Shown here in pieces: positions 8,825-18,339 of a stretch of 64,000 nt of DNA. The notes beneath the pieces are model-generated. The model was given only the letters and a program-made list of their open reading frames with translations. It ran no database searches and was not told the DNA's origin. The stretch is from Actinobacillus seminis (GTDB lineage Bacteria > Pseudomonadota > Gammaproteobacteria > Enterobacterales > Pasteurellaceae). The number at the start of each line of letters is the position of its first letter. Within the stretch, counting starts at the first letter, position 1. The stretch lies in the NCBI RefSeq assembly GCF_002263215.1, contig NZ_NLFK01000002.1, forward strand, positions 1-64,000, written 5' to 3'. A program made the position numbers and the translations under genes.

Positions 8825-8850
8825 AAAACCCGGTGAATGCCGGGTTTTTT
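8825..8850. terminator. Intrinsic terminator between convergent nlpD and comE1
   Basis: AAAACCCGG (8825-8833) and CCGGGTTTT (8840-8848) with a six-base loop and a T run. The A run on the other side lets it serve the minus-strand comE1 as well. Confidence 0.85.
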
Positions 8851-8874
8851 ATTAATAACATCATGCTATTTTGC

Positions 8875-9204
8875 TTAAAAAGCAATACGATCTTTGTTTT
8901 TTTCCAATGTGGCTTTGCCGATACCTTGAATTTCCAGCAATTGTTCAGGGGCGGTGAAATTACCGTGTTTTTCCCGATATTCTATAATCGCTTCCGCTTT
9001 TTTCGCGCCAATGCCGAGTAATGCGCTTTGAATTTCTTCTGCCGTGGCGGTGTTAATATTGAGTTTATCGCTCAATATGACCGGCGCTGTTTGTTCTGCG
9101 ATCGCAGGCTTGGGCAGTGGGTCGGTTGTTGCAAGGGCAGAGTTGGCGCCCAATAAAGCGGTCAATAAACCCAATGCCAAACTGATTGATTTTAGTACTT
9201 GCAT
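8875..9204 (-). CDS. comE1: Competence DNA-binding protein ComE1 (ComEA family)
   Basis: 109 residues: a cleavable signal peptide (about 1-25, cut near ANSALA), a short linker, then a double helix-hairpin-helix domain (LNINTATAEEIQSALLGIGA and LLEIQGIGKATLEKN). The domain binds DNA non-specifically in the periplasm and helps pull incoming DNA across the outer membrane during transformation. The family is part of the Sxy/CRP-S competence regulon in H. influenzae. Here a textbook CRP-S site lies about 120 bp upstream (9323-9346). Convergent with nlpD. Confidence 0.93.
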   Translation of the reverse strand: MQVLKSISLALGLLTALLGANSALATTDPLPKPAIAEQTAPVILSDKLNINTATAEEIQSALLGIGAKKAEAIIEYREKHGNFTAPEQLLEIQGIGKATLEKNKDRIAF

Positions 9205-9322
9205 GATAATTTCCTCTTTTGGGTAGTGTTTAAGTTCATTGGTTGTGGTATCTCAATGTGTTGAACATTCAACGGGGATAAATATGAACGAACAGGTTAT
9301 CGTCGGCAATCAAGCATCTACG

Positions 9323-9346
9323 TTTTTGCGATCGAACTCGCAAAAA
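9323..9346 (-). promoter_or_regulatory. CRP-S (Sxy-dependent) competence operator for comE1
   Basis: TTTTTGCGA (9323-9331) and TCGCAAAAA (9338-9346) form perfect 9-base arms around TCGAAC. That gives the TGCGA-N6-TCGCA spacing of CRP-S sites rather than the TGTGA core of ordinary CRP sites. A possible -10 region (CATATTTAT on the minus strand, about 9279-9287) sits at the distance expected for activation from near -61. The site is between divergent comE1 and mltG; comE1 is the expected target. Confidence 0.85.
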
Positions 9347-9353
9347 TGACATA

Positions 9354-9414
9354 AAGTGCGGTCAAAACTCAGGAGTTTTTGCCAACATTTTCTTTGTGAA
9401 AATTGACCGCACTT
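9354..9414. repeat. Inverted pair of DNA uptake cores
   Basis: AAGTGCGGT at 9354-9362 and ACCGCACTT at 9406-9414, separated by 43 bases, lie between the CRP-S site and mltG. The wide spacing makes a tight terminator hairpin less likely than for the other pairs in this window. Confidence 0.7.
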
Positions 9415-9465
9415 GCGTATATGGTAAACTGGCGAGGAATTTTTCCGTGAGTTTGATTGGATTAT

Positions 9466-10512
9466 ATGAAAAAATTTTTATTGGGATTCAGTATTTTTAT
9501 TGTGATTTTGGTGGCGGTTGCCGCATGGGCATATCAAAAAATCAACGCATTTGTTGAGCTTCCGGTACAAACGCAACCGGATCAGTTGTTAGTGTTGAAA
9601 CGCGGCACGACGGGCAATCAATTGGTAGCTTTATTTGAACAAGAAAAATTAGTGGATAATGCCGAATTGTTGCCATGGCTATTGAAATTACGACCGGATT
9701 TAAATAAAGTCAAAGCGGGAACCTATGCTTTAAATGGGGTGAAAACCGTAGGTGATATATTACAATTATTGAATTCAGGCAAAGAAGTACAATTTAATGT
9801 GCAATTTATCGAAGGCGAAACTTTTAAGGCATGGCGAAAAAAATTAGAAAAAGCACCGCACTTAAAACAAACCTTGGTGGGTAAAAGCGATGCGGAGATT
9901 TTCGATATGTTGCAATTGCCGGATTTTGCCAAAGCCATTCATGAACAAAAAAAGATAGAAGGTTGGTTGTATCCGGATACTTATAGTTATACGCCGAATT
10001 CGACGGATCTGGATTTATTAAAACGTGCGGCTAAACGTATGGAAAAGGCGTTGCAACAAGCGTGGGAACAACGAGATCCAAATTTACCGCTGAACAATCC
10101 TTATGAATTATTGATTTTGGCGTCCATTGTGGAAAAAGAAACTGCGGTGGCGGCGGAACGTGGCAAAGTGGCTTCTGTGTTTATTAACCGGTTAAACAAA
10201 AATATGCCGCTGCAAACGGATCCGACGATTATTTACGGGATGGGCGAGGCGTATAACGGGAATATTCGGCGTAAAGATTTGGAAACGCCGGGACCTTATA
10301 ATACTTATTTAAATTTAGGTTTGCCGCCAACACCGATTGCCATGCCTGCGGAAAGCGCTTTGCAGGCGACCGCAAATCCTGAAAAAACCGATTATTTCTA
10401 TTTTGTAGCGGACGGTTCGGGCGGACACAAATTCAGCCGAACCTTAACGGAGCATAATCGCGCGGTACAGGAATATTTGCGTTGGTATAGAAACCGGCAA
10501 AAAGGAAAATAA
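9466..10512 (+). CDS. mltG: Endolytic murein transglycosylase MltG
   Basis: 348 residues from ATG 9466 (a TTG at 9457 has no better support). One N-terminal membrane helix (about 4-20), then the YceG-like domain. The catalytic Glu region [12 protein letters not shown] and the substrate motif [10 protein letters not shown] ... [13 protein letters not shown] are present. MltG cleaves nascent glycan strands and acts as a putative terminase of peptidoglycan polymerisation. It starts the run mltG-tmk-holB-tatD with one-base gaps or overlaps, an order shared with H. influenzae and E. coli. Confidence 0.94.
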   Translation: MKKFLLGFSIFIVILVAVAAWAYQKINAFVELPVQTQPDQLLVLKRGTTGNQLVALFEQEKLVDNAELLPWLLKLRPDLNKVKAGTYALNGVKTVGDILQLLNSGKEVQFNVQFIEGETFKAWRKKLEKAPHLKQTLVGKSDAEIFDMLQLPDFAKAIHEQKKIEGWLYPDTYSYTPNSTDLDLLKRAAKRMEKALQQAWEQRDPNLPLNNPYELLILASIVEKETAVAAERGKVASVFINRLNKNMPLQTDPTIIYGMGEAYNGNIRRKDLETPGPYNTYLNLGLPPTPIAMPAESALQATANPEKTDYFYFVADGSGGHKFSRTLTEHNRAVQEYLRWYRNRQKGK

Positions 10513-10513
10513 G

Positions 10514-11143
10514 ATGACAGGAAAATTTATTGTAATCGAGGGGCTGGAAGGCGCCGGCAAATCCACCGCACATGAAGCGGTTGCAAAGACCCTGCAACAA
10601 TTGGGCGTGGAACAGGTGGTATTTACTCGTGAACCGGGCGGCACGCCGCTGGCAGAAAAACTACGCCAATTGATCAAACATGAAACGGAAGAAGCGGTCA
10701 TCGATAAAGCGGAATTATTGATGTTGTACGCGGCGCGTGTGCAATTAGTGGAAAATGTGATTAAGCCTGCTTTGCGGGCTGGAAAATGGGTGGTTGGCGA
10801 TCGTCATGACCTGTCTTCGCAAGCTTATCAAGGAGGTGGCAGACAATTGGACGCCAATTTATTGGTAACCTTGAAACAGGCAGTGTTGGGCGATTTTGTG
10901 CCGGATTTTACCCTGTATTTGGATATTGATCCGGCAGTGGGTTTAGCGCGTGCGTGCGGGCGAGGCGAGTTGGATCGTATTGAGCGGCAAAACTTGGATT
11001 TTTTTCACCGCACTCGAGCTAAATATTTGCAATTAGTGCAACAATTGCCAAATGCGGTGGTGATTGATGCGGAACAATCCATTGAGCAAGTCCGCGCGGA
11101 TATTCAACGTGCAGTGATTGACTTTGTAAATTGTGTGAAATAA
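10514..11143 (+). CDS. tmk: Thymidylate kinase
   Basis: 209 residues. It phosphorylates dTMP to dTDP. P-loop GLEGAGKST (residues 9-17), the DR(H/Y) motif in [15 protein letters not shown], and the lid region [12 protein letters not shown]. In the E. coli-type enzyme the catalytic Arg lies in the lid rather than the P-loop, and that form appears here (no Arg in GLEGAGKST). It starts one base after the mltG stop. Confidence 0.96.
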   Translation: MTGKFIVIEGLEGAGKSTAHEAVAKTLQQLGVEQVVFTREPGGTPLAEKLRQLIKHETEEAVIDKAELLMLYAARVQLVENVIKPALRAGKWVVGDRHDLSSQAYQGGGRQLDANLLVTLKQAVLGDFVPDFTLYLDIDPAVGLARACGRGELDRIERQNLDFFHRTRAKYLQLVQQLPNAVVIDAEQSIEQVRADIQRAVIDFVNCVK

Positions 11144-12150
<1,007 letters not shown>

Positions 12151-12160
<10 letters not shown>

Positions 12161-12933
12161 TTGATAGCCATTGCCATTTGGATGCGTTGGATTATGAAAA
12201 TTTACACCGGGATATTGAGGATGTGATTGCTAAAGCGCAGGCGCGGGAAGTAAAACATATCTTGGCGGTAGGCGTAACCTTGCGTCGCTACGAACAAATT
12301 GTGGATGCGTTAAAACCTTTTGATTCTGTGTCGCTGTCTTGCGGTGTACATCCTTTGGATTTAGATGATGAACCTTTTGATTTTGAGCGTTTGTTGCGTT
12401 TAGCGGCGGATCCGAAAGTGGTTGCCATTGGGGAAACCGGCTTGGATTATTATTACAGTGCGGAAAATAAAAGCCTGCAACAAGCGGTGTTTGCAAAGCA
12501 AATTGACATTGCCAATCAGTTGCATAAACCGATGATTGTGCATACCCGTTCGGCGCGCGAAGATACGATAGCGTTGTTAAAACAACATCATGCGGAAAAG
12601 TGCGGTGGTGTTTTGCATTGTTTTACTGAAAATTGGGAGATGGCGAAACAGGCTTTGGATTTGGGATTTTATATTTCCATTTCAGGCATTGTGACCTTTA
12701 AAAATGCGGCAGATTTGCGTGAGGTTGTGCGCAAAATTCCGTCGGATCGTTTGTTAGTAGAGACTGACAGCCCATATTTAGCGCCGGTACCTTATCGTAG
12801 TAAACAAAATCAGCCGGCGTATGTGCGTGAAGTGTGCGAATATGTGGCGACCTTAAAAGGGGTTTCGTTAGAAGATTGTGCTCAAATAACCACGCGAAAT
12901 TTTGAGCAACTTTTTAAAATTCAGCTACAATAG
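12151..12933 (+). CDS. tatD: TatD-family metal-dependent hydrolase (YcfH)
   Basis: 260 residues, TIM-barrel amidohydrolase fold. Metal ligands in DSHCHLD (residues 5-11), the Glu in [21 protein letters not shown] and ETDSPYLAP. This group includes 3'-5' DNA exonucleases and D-aminoacyl-tRNA deacylases, so the exact substrate is uncertain. Its position after holB matches the ycfH branch rather than tatD of the tat operon. An uptake core lies at 12598-12606. Confidence 0.9.
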
Positions 12934-12965
12934 TATAAGCATTGTTGCTTGATAGGAGAATAAAA

Positions 12966-13496
12966 ATGCGGAAGGTTTTAAAATATTTCTTTTTAGCAGT
13001 GGCGTTATTACTCCACGTGGTGTTGTTTGGCGTGGTAAATTATGTGACGCCAAATTATGAAGTGACGAATGTGACCGGCGTTGAAGTAAAACGGGTAGAT
13101 AAAGACGGACCGATTACCAAAGCCAATCCGGCGGATGGGCCGACGCGGGATGTGTACTATATTTATACGCAAAAACCAAATGAGCAAAATGTAATGGTGT
13201 ATCGTAATGAAGATACGCGCTGGGGTTTTCCGTTTTATTTCAAATTCGGTTCGGCAGATTTGCAAGCAAAAGCGGCAAGTTTTGCCGGCGCTCATAAGCT
13301 TGTGGAAGTGAAATACTATGGTTGGCGAATAGTGATGTTTGATGAGTTCCGCAATGCGACTTCAATGCGTGAGGTGACATTGGAGGAAGGTCGTTCACAT
13401 CCAATTTTAGCGTATGTGTTGTATTTTGGTTTGTTAATTACGCTGTTTTTCTCGGTACAATTTATCCGAGGCTGGTTTGATAGCGAGAATGTGTAA
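12966..13496 (+). CDS. DUF1523 family membrane protein
   Basis: 176 residues from ATG 12966, which has AGGAG upstream; the frame is open eight codons earlier but without a ribosome site. An N-terminal membrane helix (about 5-25) and a C-terminal helix (about 148-168) flank a periplasmic domain containing DVYYIYTQ and EDTRWGFPFYFKFGSADLQA. This pattern is the DUF1523 family, of unknown function. In H. influenzae a homologue also sits next to tatD and the CNNM-type gene. Possibly cotranscribed with both. Confidence 0.8.
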   Translation: MRKVLKYFFLAVALLLHVVLFGVVNYVTPNYEVTNVTGVEVKRVDKDGPITKANPADGPTRDVYYIYTQKPNEQNVMVYRNEDTRWGFPFYFKFGSADLQAKAASFAGAHKLVEVKYYGWRIVMFDEFRNATSMREVTLEEGRSHPILAYVLYFGLLITLFFSVQFIRGWFDSENV

Positions 13497-13507
13497 TAGG
13501 ATAGGTT

Positions 13508-14830
13508 ATGGGGTTATTTGAGGCTGTATTAAGTATTGTTGCCTTAATTGTTGTCAGTGCGGTGGTATCTTCTGCTGAAATTTCATTGGCAGCGGCAAGA
13601 AAATTAAAGTTGCAAAATTTATCCAATGATGGGGATGAGCGGGCGCAACTGGTATTGGATTTGCAGCAACATCCGGGACGTTTTATTACCGTTGTACAAA
13701 TTGGTTTAAATATGGTGGCAATTTTGGGCGGGATTATCGGCGAAAGTGCTATCCGTCCTTATTTGCAACAGGCGTTATCCCCTTATATGCCGGCAGCGTG
13801 GTTAGAATTATCTGCTTCATGGTTATCTTTTATTTTAGTAACGATGGCGTTTATTTTATTTGCTGATTTAATGCCGAAACGAATGGCAATGACTAATCCG
13901 GAAAAGACGGCATTGCGTATTGTACGACTTATGACACTTTGTATTTTTGTGTTTAAACCCCTAGTGTGGTTATTTGATACAATTGCTAATGCGCTATTTC
14001 GATTCTTTAGAATTTCCACCGTACGTGAGGATAATATGACGTCGGAAGATATTGTAGCGATAATGGATGCCGGGGCGGAAGCTGGTGTGTTAAAAGCGCA
14101 AGAACATTATTTGATCGAAAATATTTTTGACATGCAGCAACGTACCGTCACATCTACCATGACGACACGTGAAAATATTGTGTTTTTAGACCGCGCTTTT
14201 AATCGTGAAAAGGTGTTGGGTATCATTGAAAATAATCCTCATTCTAAATTTCTGATTTGTGATAACGGATTGGATAAAATTTTAGGTTATGTGGAATCAC
14301 ATTCTTTATTAACGCGTTATTTACAAGAAGAACAGCCGGTGTCGCTAACCGATCAGCGTATTTTACGTAAGGCATTATTTATTCCGGATACCTTATCTTT
14401 ATATGAGGTGTTGGAATTATTTAAATCTTCAGGTGAAGATTTTGCGGTGATCGTTAATGAATATGCTTTGGTGGTGGGGATTGTGACCTTAAATGATGTG
14501 ATGAGTATTGTCATGGGTGAATTGGTTTCCAGCGAAGAAGAACAAATTATTCAGCGTGATGAGAGTTCTTGGCTGGTGGACGGAGCGACGCCATTGGAAG
14601 ATGTGATGCGTTCCTTAGAGATCGAGCAATTTCCTGAGGCGGAAAATTACGAGACCATAGGTGGATTTATGATGTACATGCTGCGTAAAATTCCGAAGAA
14701 AACGGATTTTGTACTGTATGATCGGTATAAGTTTGAAATTATTGATACGGAGAATTTTAAAATCGATCAACTGATGGTATCTTTAAGAACAGACTTGGCG
14801 CCAAGCGAAATAGAACAATCCCATACCTAG
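13508..14830 (+). CDS. CNNM/CBS/CorC-domain exporter (YtfL/PaeA-like)
   Basis: 440 residues in three parts: a DUF21/CNNM membrane domain (about 1-190, with SSAEISLAAARKLKL and DLMPKRMAMTNPEK), a CBS pair (about 205-335, ending YALVVGIVTLNDVMSIVMGEL) and a C-terminal CorC/HlyC domain (about 350-430). The layout matches E. coli YtfL, reported as the polyamine exporter PaeA; other members move Mg2+ or Co2+. Older annotations call such proteins hemolysins, which is misleading. The stop codon lies inside the terminator stem. Confidence 0.87.
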   Translation: MGLFEAVLSIVALIVVSAVVSSAEISLAAARKLKLQNLSNDGDERAQLVLDLQQHPGRFITVVQIGLNMVAILGGIIGESAIRPYLQQALSPYMPAAWLELSASWLSFILVTMAFILFADLMPKRMAMTNPEKTALRIVRLMTLCIFVFKPLVWLFDTIANALFRFFRISTVREDNMTSEDIVAIMDAGAEAGVLKAQEHYLIENIFDMQQRTVTSTMTTRENIVFLDRAFNREKVLGIIENNPHSKFLICDNGLDKILGYVESHSLLTRYLQEEQPVSLTDQRILRKALFIPDTLSLYEVLELFKSSGEDFAVIVNEYALVVGIVTLNDVMSIVMGELVSSEEEQIIQRDESSWLVDGATPLEDVMRSLEIEQFPEAENYETIGGFMMYMLRKIPKKTDFVLYDRYKFEIIDTENFKIDQLMVSLRTDLAPSEIEQSHT

Positions 14831-14846
14831 GTATGGGATTTTTTTG
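14818..14846. terminator. Intrinsic terminator, bidirectional
   Basis: ATCCCATACC (14818-14827), loop TA, GGTATGGGAT (14830-14839), then a T run. The upstream arm encodes the last codons of the CNNM gene and its TAG. It lies 2 bases from the nfuA stop, so it can serve both convergent genes. Confidence 0.88.
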
Positions 14847-14847
14847 T

Positions 14848-15429
14848 TTAATAGTAAGAATGTTCGCCGCGTTGATGTTCGGTAATATCTTTTGCGCCTT
14901 TTAATTCTTCCGGGAACAGGCTCACTAATTGTTTTTCTATCCCGTCTTTCAAGGTCACATCAACCATTGAGCAACCGTTGCAACCGCCGCCGAATTGTAA
15001 AATTGCATAACCATCTTCAGTGATTTCTAATAAGGTAATATGACCACCATGTCCGGCTAATTGCGGGTTAATTTGGCTTTGGATCACATATTCCACTCGT
15101 TCAATCAATGGGGCATCATCCGCTACTTTGCGCATTTTGGCATTCGGTGCTTTGAGGGTTAATTGTGATCCCAACTCTTCGGTAACATAGTCGATTTCCG
15201 CATCTTCTAAAAATGGCAAACTGATTTCATCAACAAAGGCTGAAAAGGTCGTATATTTAATTTCGGTATCGGTTGCTTCTACTGCATTTGGAGGGCAATA
15301 GGATACGCCGCATTCTGCTTTTGGTGTACCGGGATTTACCACAAACACGCGAATATTGGTACCGGTTTCTTGTTGATCGAGTAGTTTACGAAAATGGGCT
15401 TGCGCCGCATCTGAAATAGTAATTTGCAT
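14848..15429 (-). CDS. nfuA: Fe-S biogenesis carrier protein NfuA
   Basis: 193 residues from ATG 15429, which has GTGGGA upstream. An N-terminal degenerate A-type carrier domain (about 1-95) is joined to a C-terminal NifU domain with the cluster-binding C-x-x-C in GGGCNGCSM (about residue 150). NfuA holds a 4Fe-4S cluster at its dimer interface and delivers it to targets, including lipoyl synthase (encoded here at 60989). A possible IscR box overlaps the leader. It lies downstream of comF on the same strand, as in H. influenzae. Confidence 0.94.
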   Translation of the reverse strand: MQITISDAAQAHFRKLLDQQETGTNIRVFVVNPGTPKAECGVSYCPPNAVEATDTEIKYTTFSAFVDEISLPFLEDAEIDYVTEELGSQLTLKAPNAKMRKVADDAPLIERVEYVIQSQINPQLAGHGGHITLLEITEDGYAILQFGGGCNGCSMVDVTLKDGIEKQLVSLFPEELKGAKDITEHQRGEHSYY

Positions 15430-15445
15430 AGTTTTTCCCACATTA

Positions 15446-15470
15446 ATACTTGAGTAACCTTGTCGGAAAA
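15446..15470. promoter_or_regulatory. Possible IscR type-1 site upstream of nfuA
   Basis: On the plus strand ATACTTGAGT, five bases, then TGTCGGAAAA. Against the 25-base IscR type-1 consensus as I recall it (halves ATASYYGACT and AGTCRRSTAT around RWWWY), about 18 positions agree, better in the left half. A TATGAT -10-like element on the minus strand just upstream would put the transcript start inside the site. E. coli nfuA is a known IscR target. Candidate only. Confidence 0.35.
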
Positions 15471-15541
15471 TCATACTCTTTGTGTGTTTTTTTTTCCACT
15501 GTTATTTTAATTATATAAATGTTATTTATAAAAATAATAGG

Positions 15542-16228
15542 TCAAGTTTTGGCAATTCCCCATACTTGAATATGTACTACGCCGGCTTTTTTGACTAATA
15601 AGGCGATTTCGTTTAAGGTTGAACCTGTGGTGATCACATCATCAATCAAGGCGATACTGTGATAAGTGCGGTCATTTTTAGCGTTAATTTGAAAGGCATT
15701 TTTTAAGTTGTTGCGCCGATCTTTGGCGCTTAATCCGCGTTGTGTTTTGGTGGATTTTTGGCGTTGAATAAATTGATGATCAACGGGTATGCATAATTTT
15801 TTGGCAAGCACATTGGCAATGAGTGCCGCTTGATTATAGCCTCTCTGCCATTGGCGTAGATGATGTAGCGGAACGGGAATAATGACTTCCGGTCGAGTTA
15901 ATAATCCATAATGTCGTCGGGCATCATAAATTGCCAGCAGCATTAAGCGTGCTAAAGCGTGATCCAGCCAATATTGACGTTGAAATTTAAAACGATGGAT
16001 TAAATTGGACAGCGGTTCGCTATAATGTCCTGTAATAATCAATTGATCCCAGTGTGGCGGCTGGCGTAAACAATTTCCGCAATGGAGTGCGAATGCTGAA
16101 AGTGCGGCGCCACAACGTGCGCAATAGTGAAAACGCCGAATGGCGCGATAACAATTGCTGCACAGATGATGTGAGGGAATCGCTAACTTTCGTTGACATT
16201 GTACGCAACGTATTCCGAACCAGTTCAT
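15542..16228 (-). CDS. comF: ComF family phosphoribosyltransferase-like protein
   Basis: 228 residues. N-terminal zinc-finger cysteines (CVQCQRKL, CSNCYR, CARCGAAL, CGNCLRQ, residues about 8-54), then a phosphoribosyltransferase fold with the PRPP motif ALIDDVITTGSTLNE near the C-terminus. ComF is needed for DNA uptake into the cytoplasm, probably by aiding ssDNA handling. GGAAG precedes the ATG. In H. influenzae comF ends the comABCDEF operon. Here a divergent HAD gene lies upstream, so comF must have its own promoter. Plus-orientation uptake core at 15664-15672. Confidence 0.92.
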   Translation of the reverse strand: MNWFGIRCVQCQRKLAIPSHHLCSNCYRAIRRFHYCARCGAALSAFALHCGNCLRQPPHWDQLIITGHYSEPLSNLIHRFKFQRQYWLDHALARLMLLAIYDARRHYGLLTRPEVIIPVPLHHLRQWQRGYNQAALIANVLAKKLCIPVDHQFIQRQKSTKTQRGLSAKDRRNNLKNAFQINAKNDRTYHSIALIDDVITTGSTLNEIALLVKKAGVVHIQVWGIAKT

Positions 16229-16245
16229 TTTCTTCCATTTTTTAA

Positions 16246-16267
16246 CTACACTTTGAGGAAAGTGTAG
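16246..16267. repeat. Hairpin of two near-uptake sequences
   Basis: CTACACTTT (16246-16254) and AAAGTGTAG (16259-16267) around GAGG. With flanking bases the arms read ACTACACTT and AAGTGTAGT, the uptake core with CG changed to TA in both arms. It lies just upstream of comF. No T run follows on either strand, so it does not look like a terminator. Confidence 0.6.
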
Positions 16268-16312
16268 TAAGTTCTGTGCAAGGCATAAAATCTTTGTTGG
16301 TTTTGTGTTTTA

Positions 16313-16336
16313 TTTTTTTGCACCAGATCGCAAAAA
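16313..16336 (-). promoter_or_regulatory. Degenerate CRP-S-like site upstream of comF
   Basis: GATCGCAAAAA (16326-16336) is a perfect CRP-S half site. The partner half TTTTTTTGCAC (from 16313) is present but two bases too close. It lies about 95 bp upstream of comF, where a competence operator would be expected. Weak by itself; context raises it. Confidence 0.3.
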
Positions 16337-16378
16337 TGATAAAATTTTTGTCGATTTTTGATAAAAGAAGGAAGATAA

Positions 16379-17194
16379 ATGAGCATTCTTAATTTACGCC
16401 AACAAATTAAAATGGTGTTTTTTGATATTGATGACACTTTGTATATGAAAGATAAAGATCACTTGTCCGAGCGGGCTTTGGAGATATTTAAAAAATTGCG
16501 GGCAAATGGGATTATTCCGGCGATTGCCAGTGGGCGCGCGCGGGTGACCTTCCCCAAAAAATTGGAGCATGTCATTGCGCAGGCGGGCGTCGATTTATTT
16601 GTCACTATGAATGGGCAATCAGTGGTTTATCAAGGTCAGACGCTTGCTAAATTTCCGCTGCCGAAAACGCGTATCGCGACTATTGTGGAGTTTTTTGAAC
16701 AACATCAAATTGCTTATGCTTTTTTGACTAACGAACAGGTGTTTGTTTCCGAACGGACACCAATGTTGCGCGAGGCGTTTGATGTGATCACGACAGATTA
16801 TTCCGTGGATAAAACCTATTTTAAACAACATGATATCTATCAAATTTTGCCTTTTTATACGCAAGAACAGGATGCATTGATTGCACAATCGGCGATTTTA
16901 GAGGGGTTAAGCGTGGTGCGTTGGCATCCGAATTCCGTGGACGTGTTTGATGGACAGGGCTCAAAAGCACGTGGTATTGAAATTGCGGCAACCCATTTGG
17001 GTTTAGCAATGGAAAACGTGATGGCGTTTGGTGATGGGCTAAATGATATTGAGATGTTGACGCACGTCGGTGTTGGGGTGGCAATGGGAAATGCTCAGGA
17101 TAAAGTGAAACAAGTGGCGGATTATGTTGCAGATTCCGTGGAAAATGACGGGGTTTATCATTTTTTAGTACAATGCGGATTAATTGAGGCATAA
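16379..17194 (+). CDS. HAD-superfamily Cof-type phosphatase
   Basis: 271 residues. HAD motif I FFDIDDTLY (residues 14-22, nucleophile D16), motif II in IPAIASGRAR, and motifs III/IV around GSKARGIEIA and FGDGLNDIEML, with the C2B cap between. This is the YidA/Cof class of sugar-phosphate and flavin-nucleotide phosphatases; the substrate cannot be told. AAGGAAG precedes the ATG. It is divergent from comF and followed by a terminator at 17244. Confidence 0.88.
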   Translation: MSILNLRQQIKMVFFDIDDTLYMKDKDHLSERALEIFKKLRANGIIPAIASGRARVTFPKKLEHVIAQAGVDLFVTMNGQSVVYQGQTLAKFPLPKTRIATIVEFFEQHQIAYAFLTNEQVFVSERTPMLREAFDVITTDYSVDKTYFKQHDIYQILPFYTQEQDALIAQSAILEGLSVVRWHPNSVDVFDGQGSKARGIEIAATHLGLAMENVMAFGDGLNDIEMLTHVGVGVAMGNAQDKVKQVADYVADSVENDGVYHFLVQCGLIEA

Positions 17195-17243
17195 GAAAAA
17201 ACTAGGAAAAATAACCGCACTTTGACAGGATGCATTAAGCCGG

Positions 17244-17273
17244 AAAAAGCGCAGTGATAAAAATGCGCTTTTT
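17244..17273. terminator. Intrinsic terminator
   Basis: AAAAAGCGCA (17244-17253), a 10-base loop, TGCGCTTTTT (17264-17273). A perfect stem between the convergent HAD and yajG genes, usable from both sides. A second 9-base inverted repeat (AATATTCCA 17302-17310, TGGAATATT 17321-17329) spans the yajG stop. Confidence 0.85.
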
Positions 17274-17315
17274 AAATCGTTGGCGCATTTTGGTATGTGG
17301 TAATATTCCACGTGC

Positions 17316-17912
17316 TTAGTTGGAATATTGATGAATGGCTGCCGGAATTTCTTGATCTTGGTAGATGGTTCGAGCAACCTCCGCTAATGTTTGGTTTAAG
17401 ACTTTGTGAATATCGGCATTATTTGCGCTAAACGCGCCTTCTTGCATTCGAGTTGCGACAATTTTCTTGGTATATTGCCCTTTTGCTCCCTGAACTTGGA
17501 TATCCAGTTGGATGGAGGCGTTGATTTTATGGCGCAAGTTGCCGGATTCCACGTTGGCATAGAAATCGTTTACATTAACAATCACGTTGGTATTGGAGGC
17601 AGACGGTGTACCGACACGGAAACCTTTGGCGTTTAAGTCCTGTTTGACGATTTGATCAAATAATTGCGTTATCTGTGGTGCGGAATTGAGTTTTAACAGC
17701 TGTTCGTTATATACATAACCGGATATTTCCGGTCGCACACGGTTATCGCGGGTGGACACGTTTAATACGATATTTTGGTTGGCAGTATTAAATTTGCCTG
17801 TTGCCGGTGCCGGGGTAAAATAAAGCGTGTTGCTCGGTTGGCTTTGGCAAGCAGCGAGCAGAGTTGCAGCTGCCATGGTAGCAACGAAAGACAGTTTTTT
17901 TGTTAAGTTCAT
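17316..17912 (-). CDS. yajG: YajG family lipoprotein
   Basis: 198 residues. Lipobox LLAAC with Cys22, then a mature domain with LNVSTRDNRVRPEISGYVYN and LFDQIVKQDLNAKGFRV, typical of the YajG family (function unknown, probably outer-membrane anchored). RBS AAGGAG. It is divergent from bolA, as in E. coli. The 3' end overlaps a small inverted repeat. Confidence 0.88.
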   Translation of the reverse strand: MNLTKKLSFVATMAAATLLAACQSQPSNTLYFTPAPATGKFNTANQNIVLNVSTRDNRVRPEISGYVYNEQLLKLNSAPQITQLFDQIVKQDLNAKGFRVGTPSASNTNVIVNVNDFYANVESGNLRHKINASIQLDIQVQGAKGQYTKKIVATRMQEGAFSANNADIHKVLNQTLAEVARTIYQDQEIPAAIHQYSN

Positions 17913-18027
17913 AGAAATCTCCTTGGAAATTTATTTATGTATTCTTGCAAACTTCAGGCAGAATGTATAGCTTTTCCCTATTAACTTAGGGGAAAATTTT
18001 TTGATTATTGAAAAAGAGAAGGACATT

Positions 18028-18339
18028 ATGTCAAAACAACAGGAATTGGAGACACGATTATTACGAGAATTTCAAGCGCACTTTGTGGCGGTGGAAAATG
18101 AAAGCCATTTACATAGCTCCGGACGCGGTGCGGAATCGCATTTTAAAATCGTATTAGTAAGCGATCATTTTGAGGGGGTGAGTAAAGTCGGGCGTCATCG
18201 TCAAATCTACCAATTATTAGTGCAAGATTTGCAGCAAGGTATTCATGCCTTAGCGTTACACTTATATACAAAGGCGGAATGGACGAAATTAGGGCAACAA
18301 ATTCCACGTTCTACCAATTGTCTTGGCATTGGTGATTAA
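18028..18339 (+). CDS. bolA: BolA family protein
   Basis: 103 residues from ATG 18028 (AGAAGGA upstream; the frame extends nine codons earlier from a TTG). The class II KH-like BolA fold is shown by NESHLHSSGRGAESHFKIVLVSD and the signature GVSKVGRHRQIYQLL. The invariant His in VGRHR can bind a [2Fe-2S] cluster with monothiol glutaredoxin. E. coli BolA affects morphology and stress responses. Divergent from yajG. Confidence 0.94.
   Translation: MSKQQELETRLLREFQAHFVAVENESHLHSSGRGAESHFKIVLVSDHFEGVSKVGRHRQIYQLLVQDLQQGIHALALHLYTKAEWTKLGQQIPRSTNCLGIGD

Noticed and set aside
15485-15500. T run near nfuA as a phase-variable tract
   Set aside because: About nine T in non-coding DNA, not inside a gene or between good -10/-35 elements; no tetranucleotide repeats of the Haemophilus type were seen anywhere in the window.
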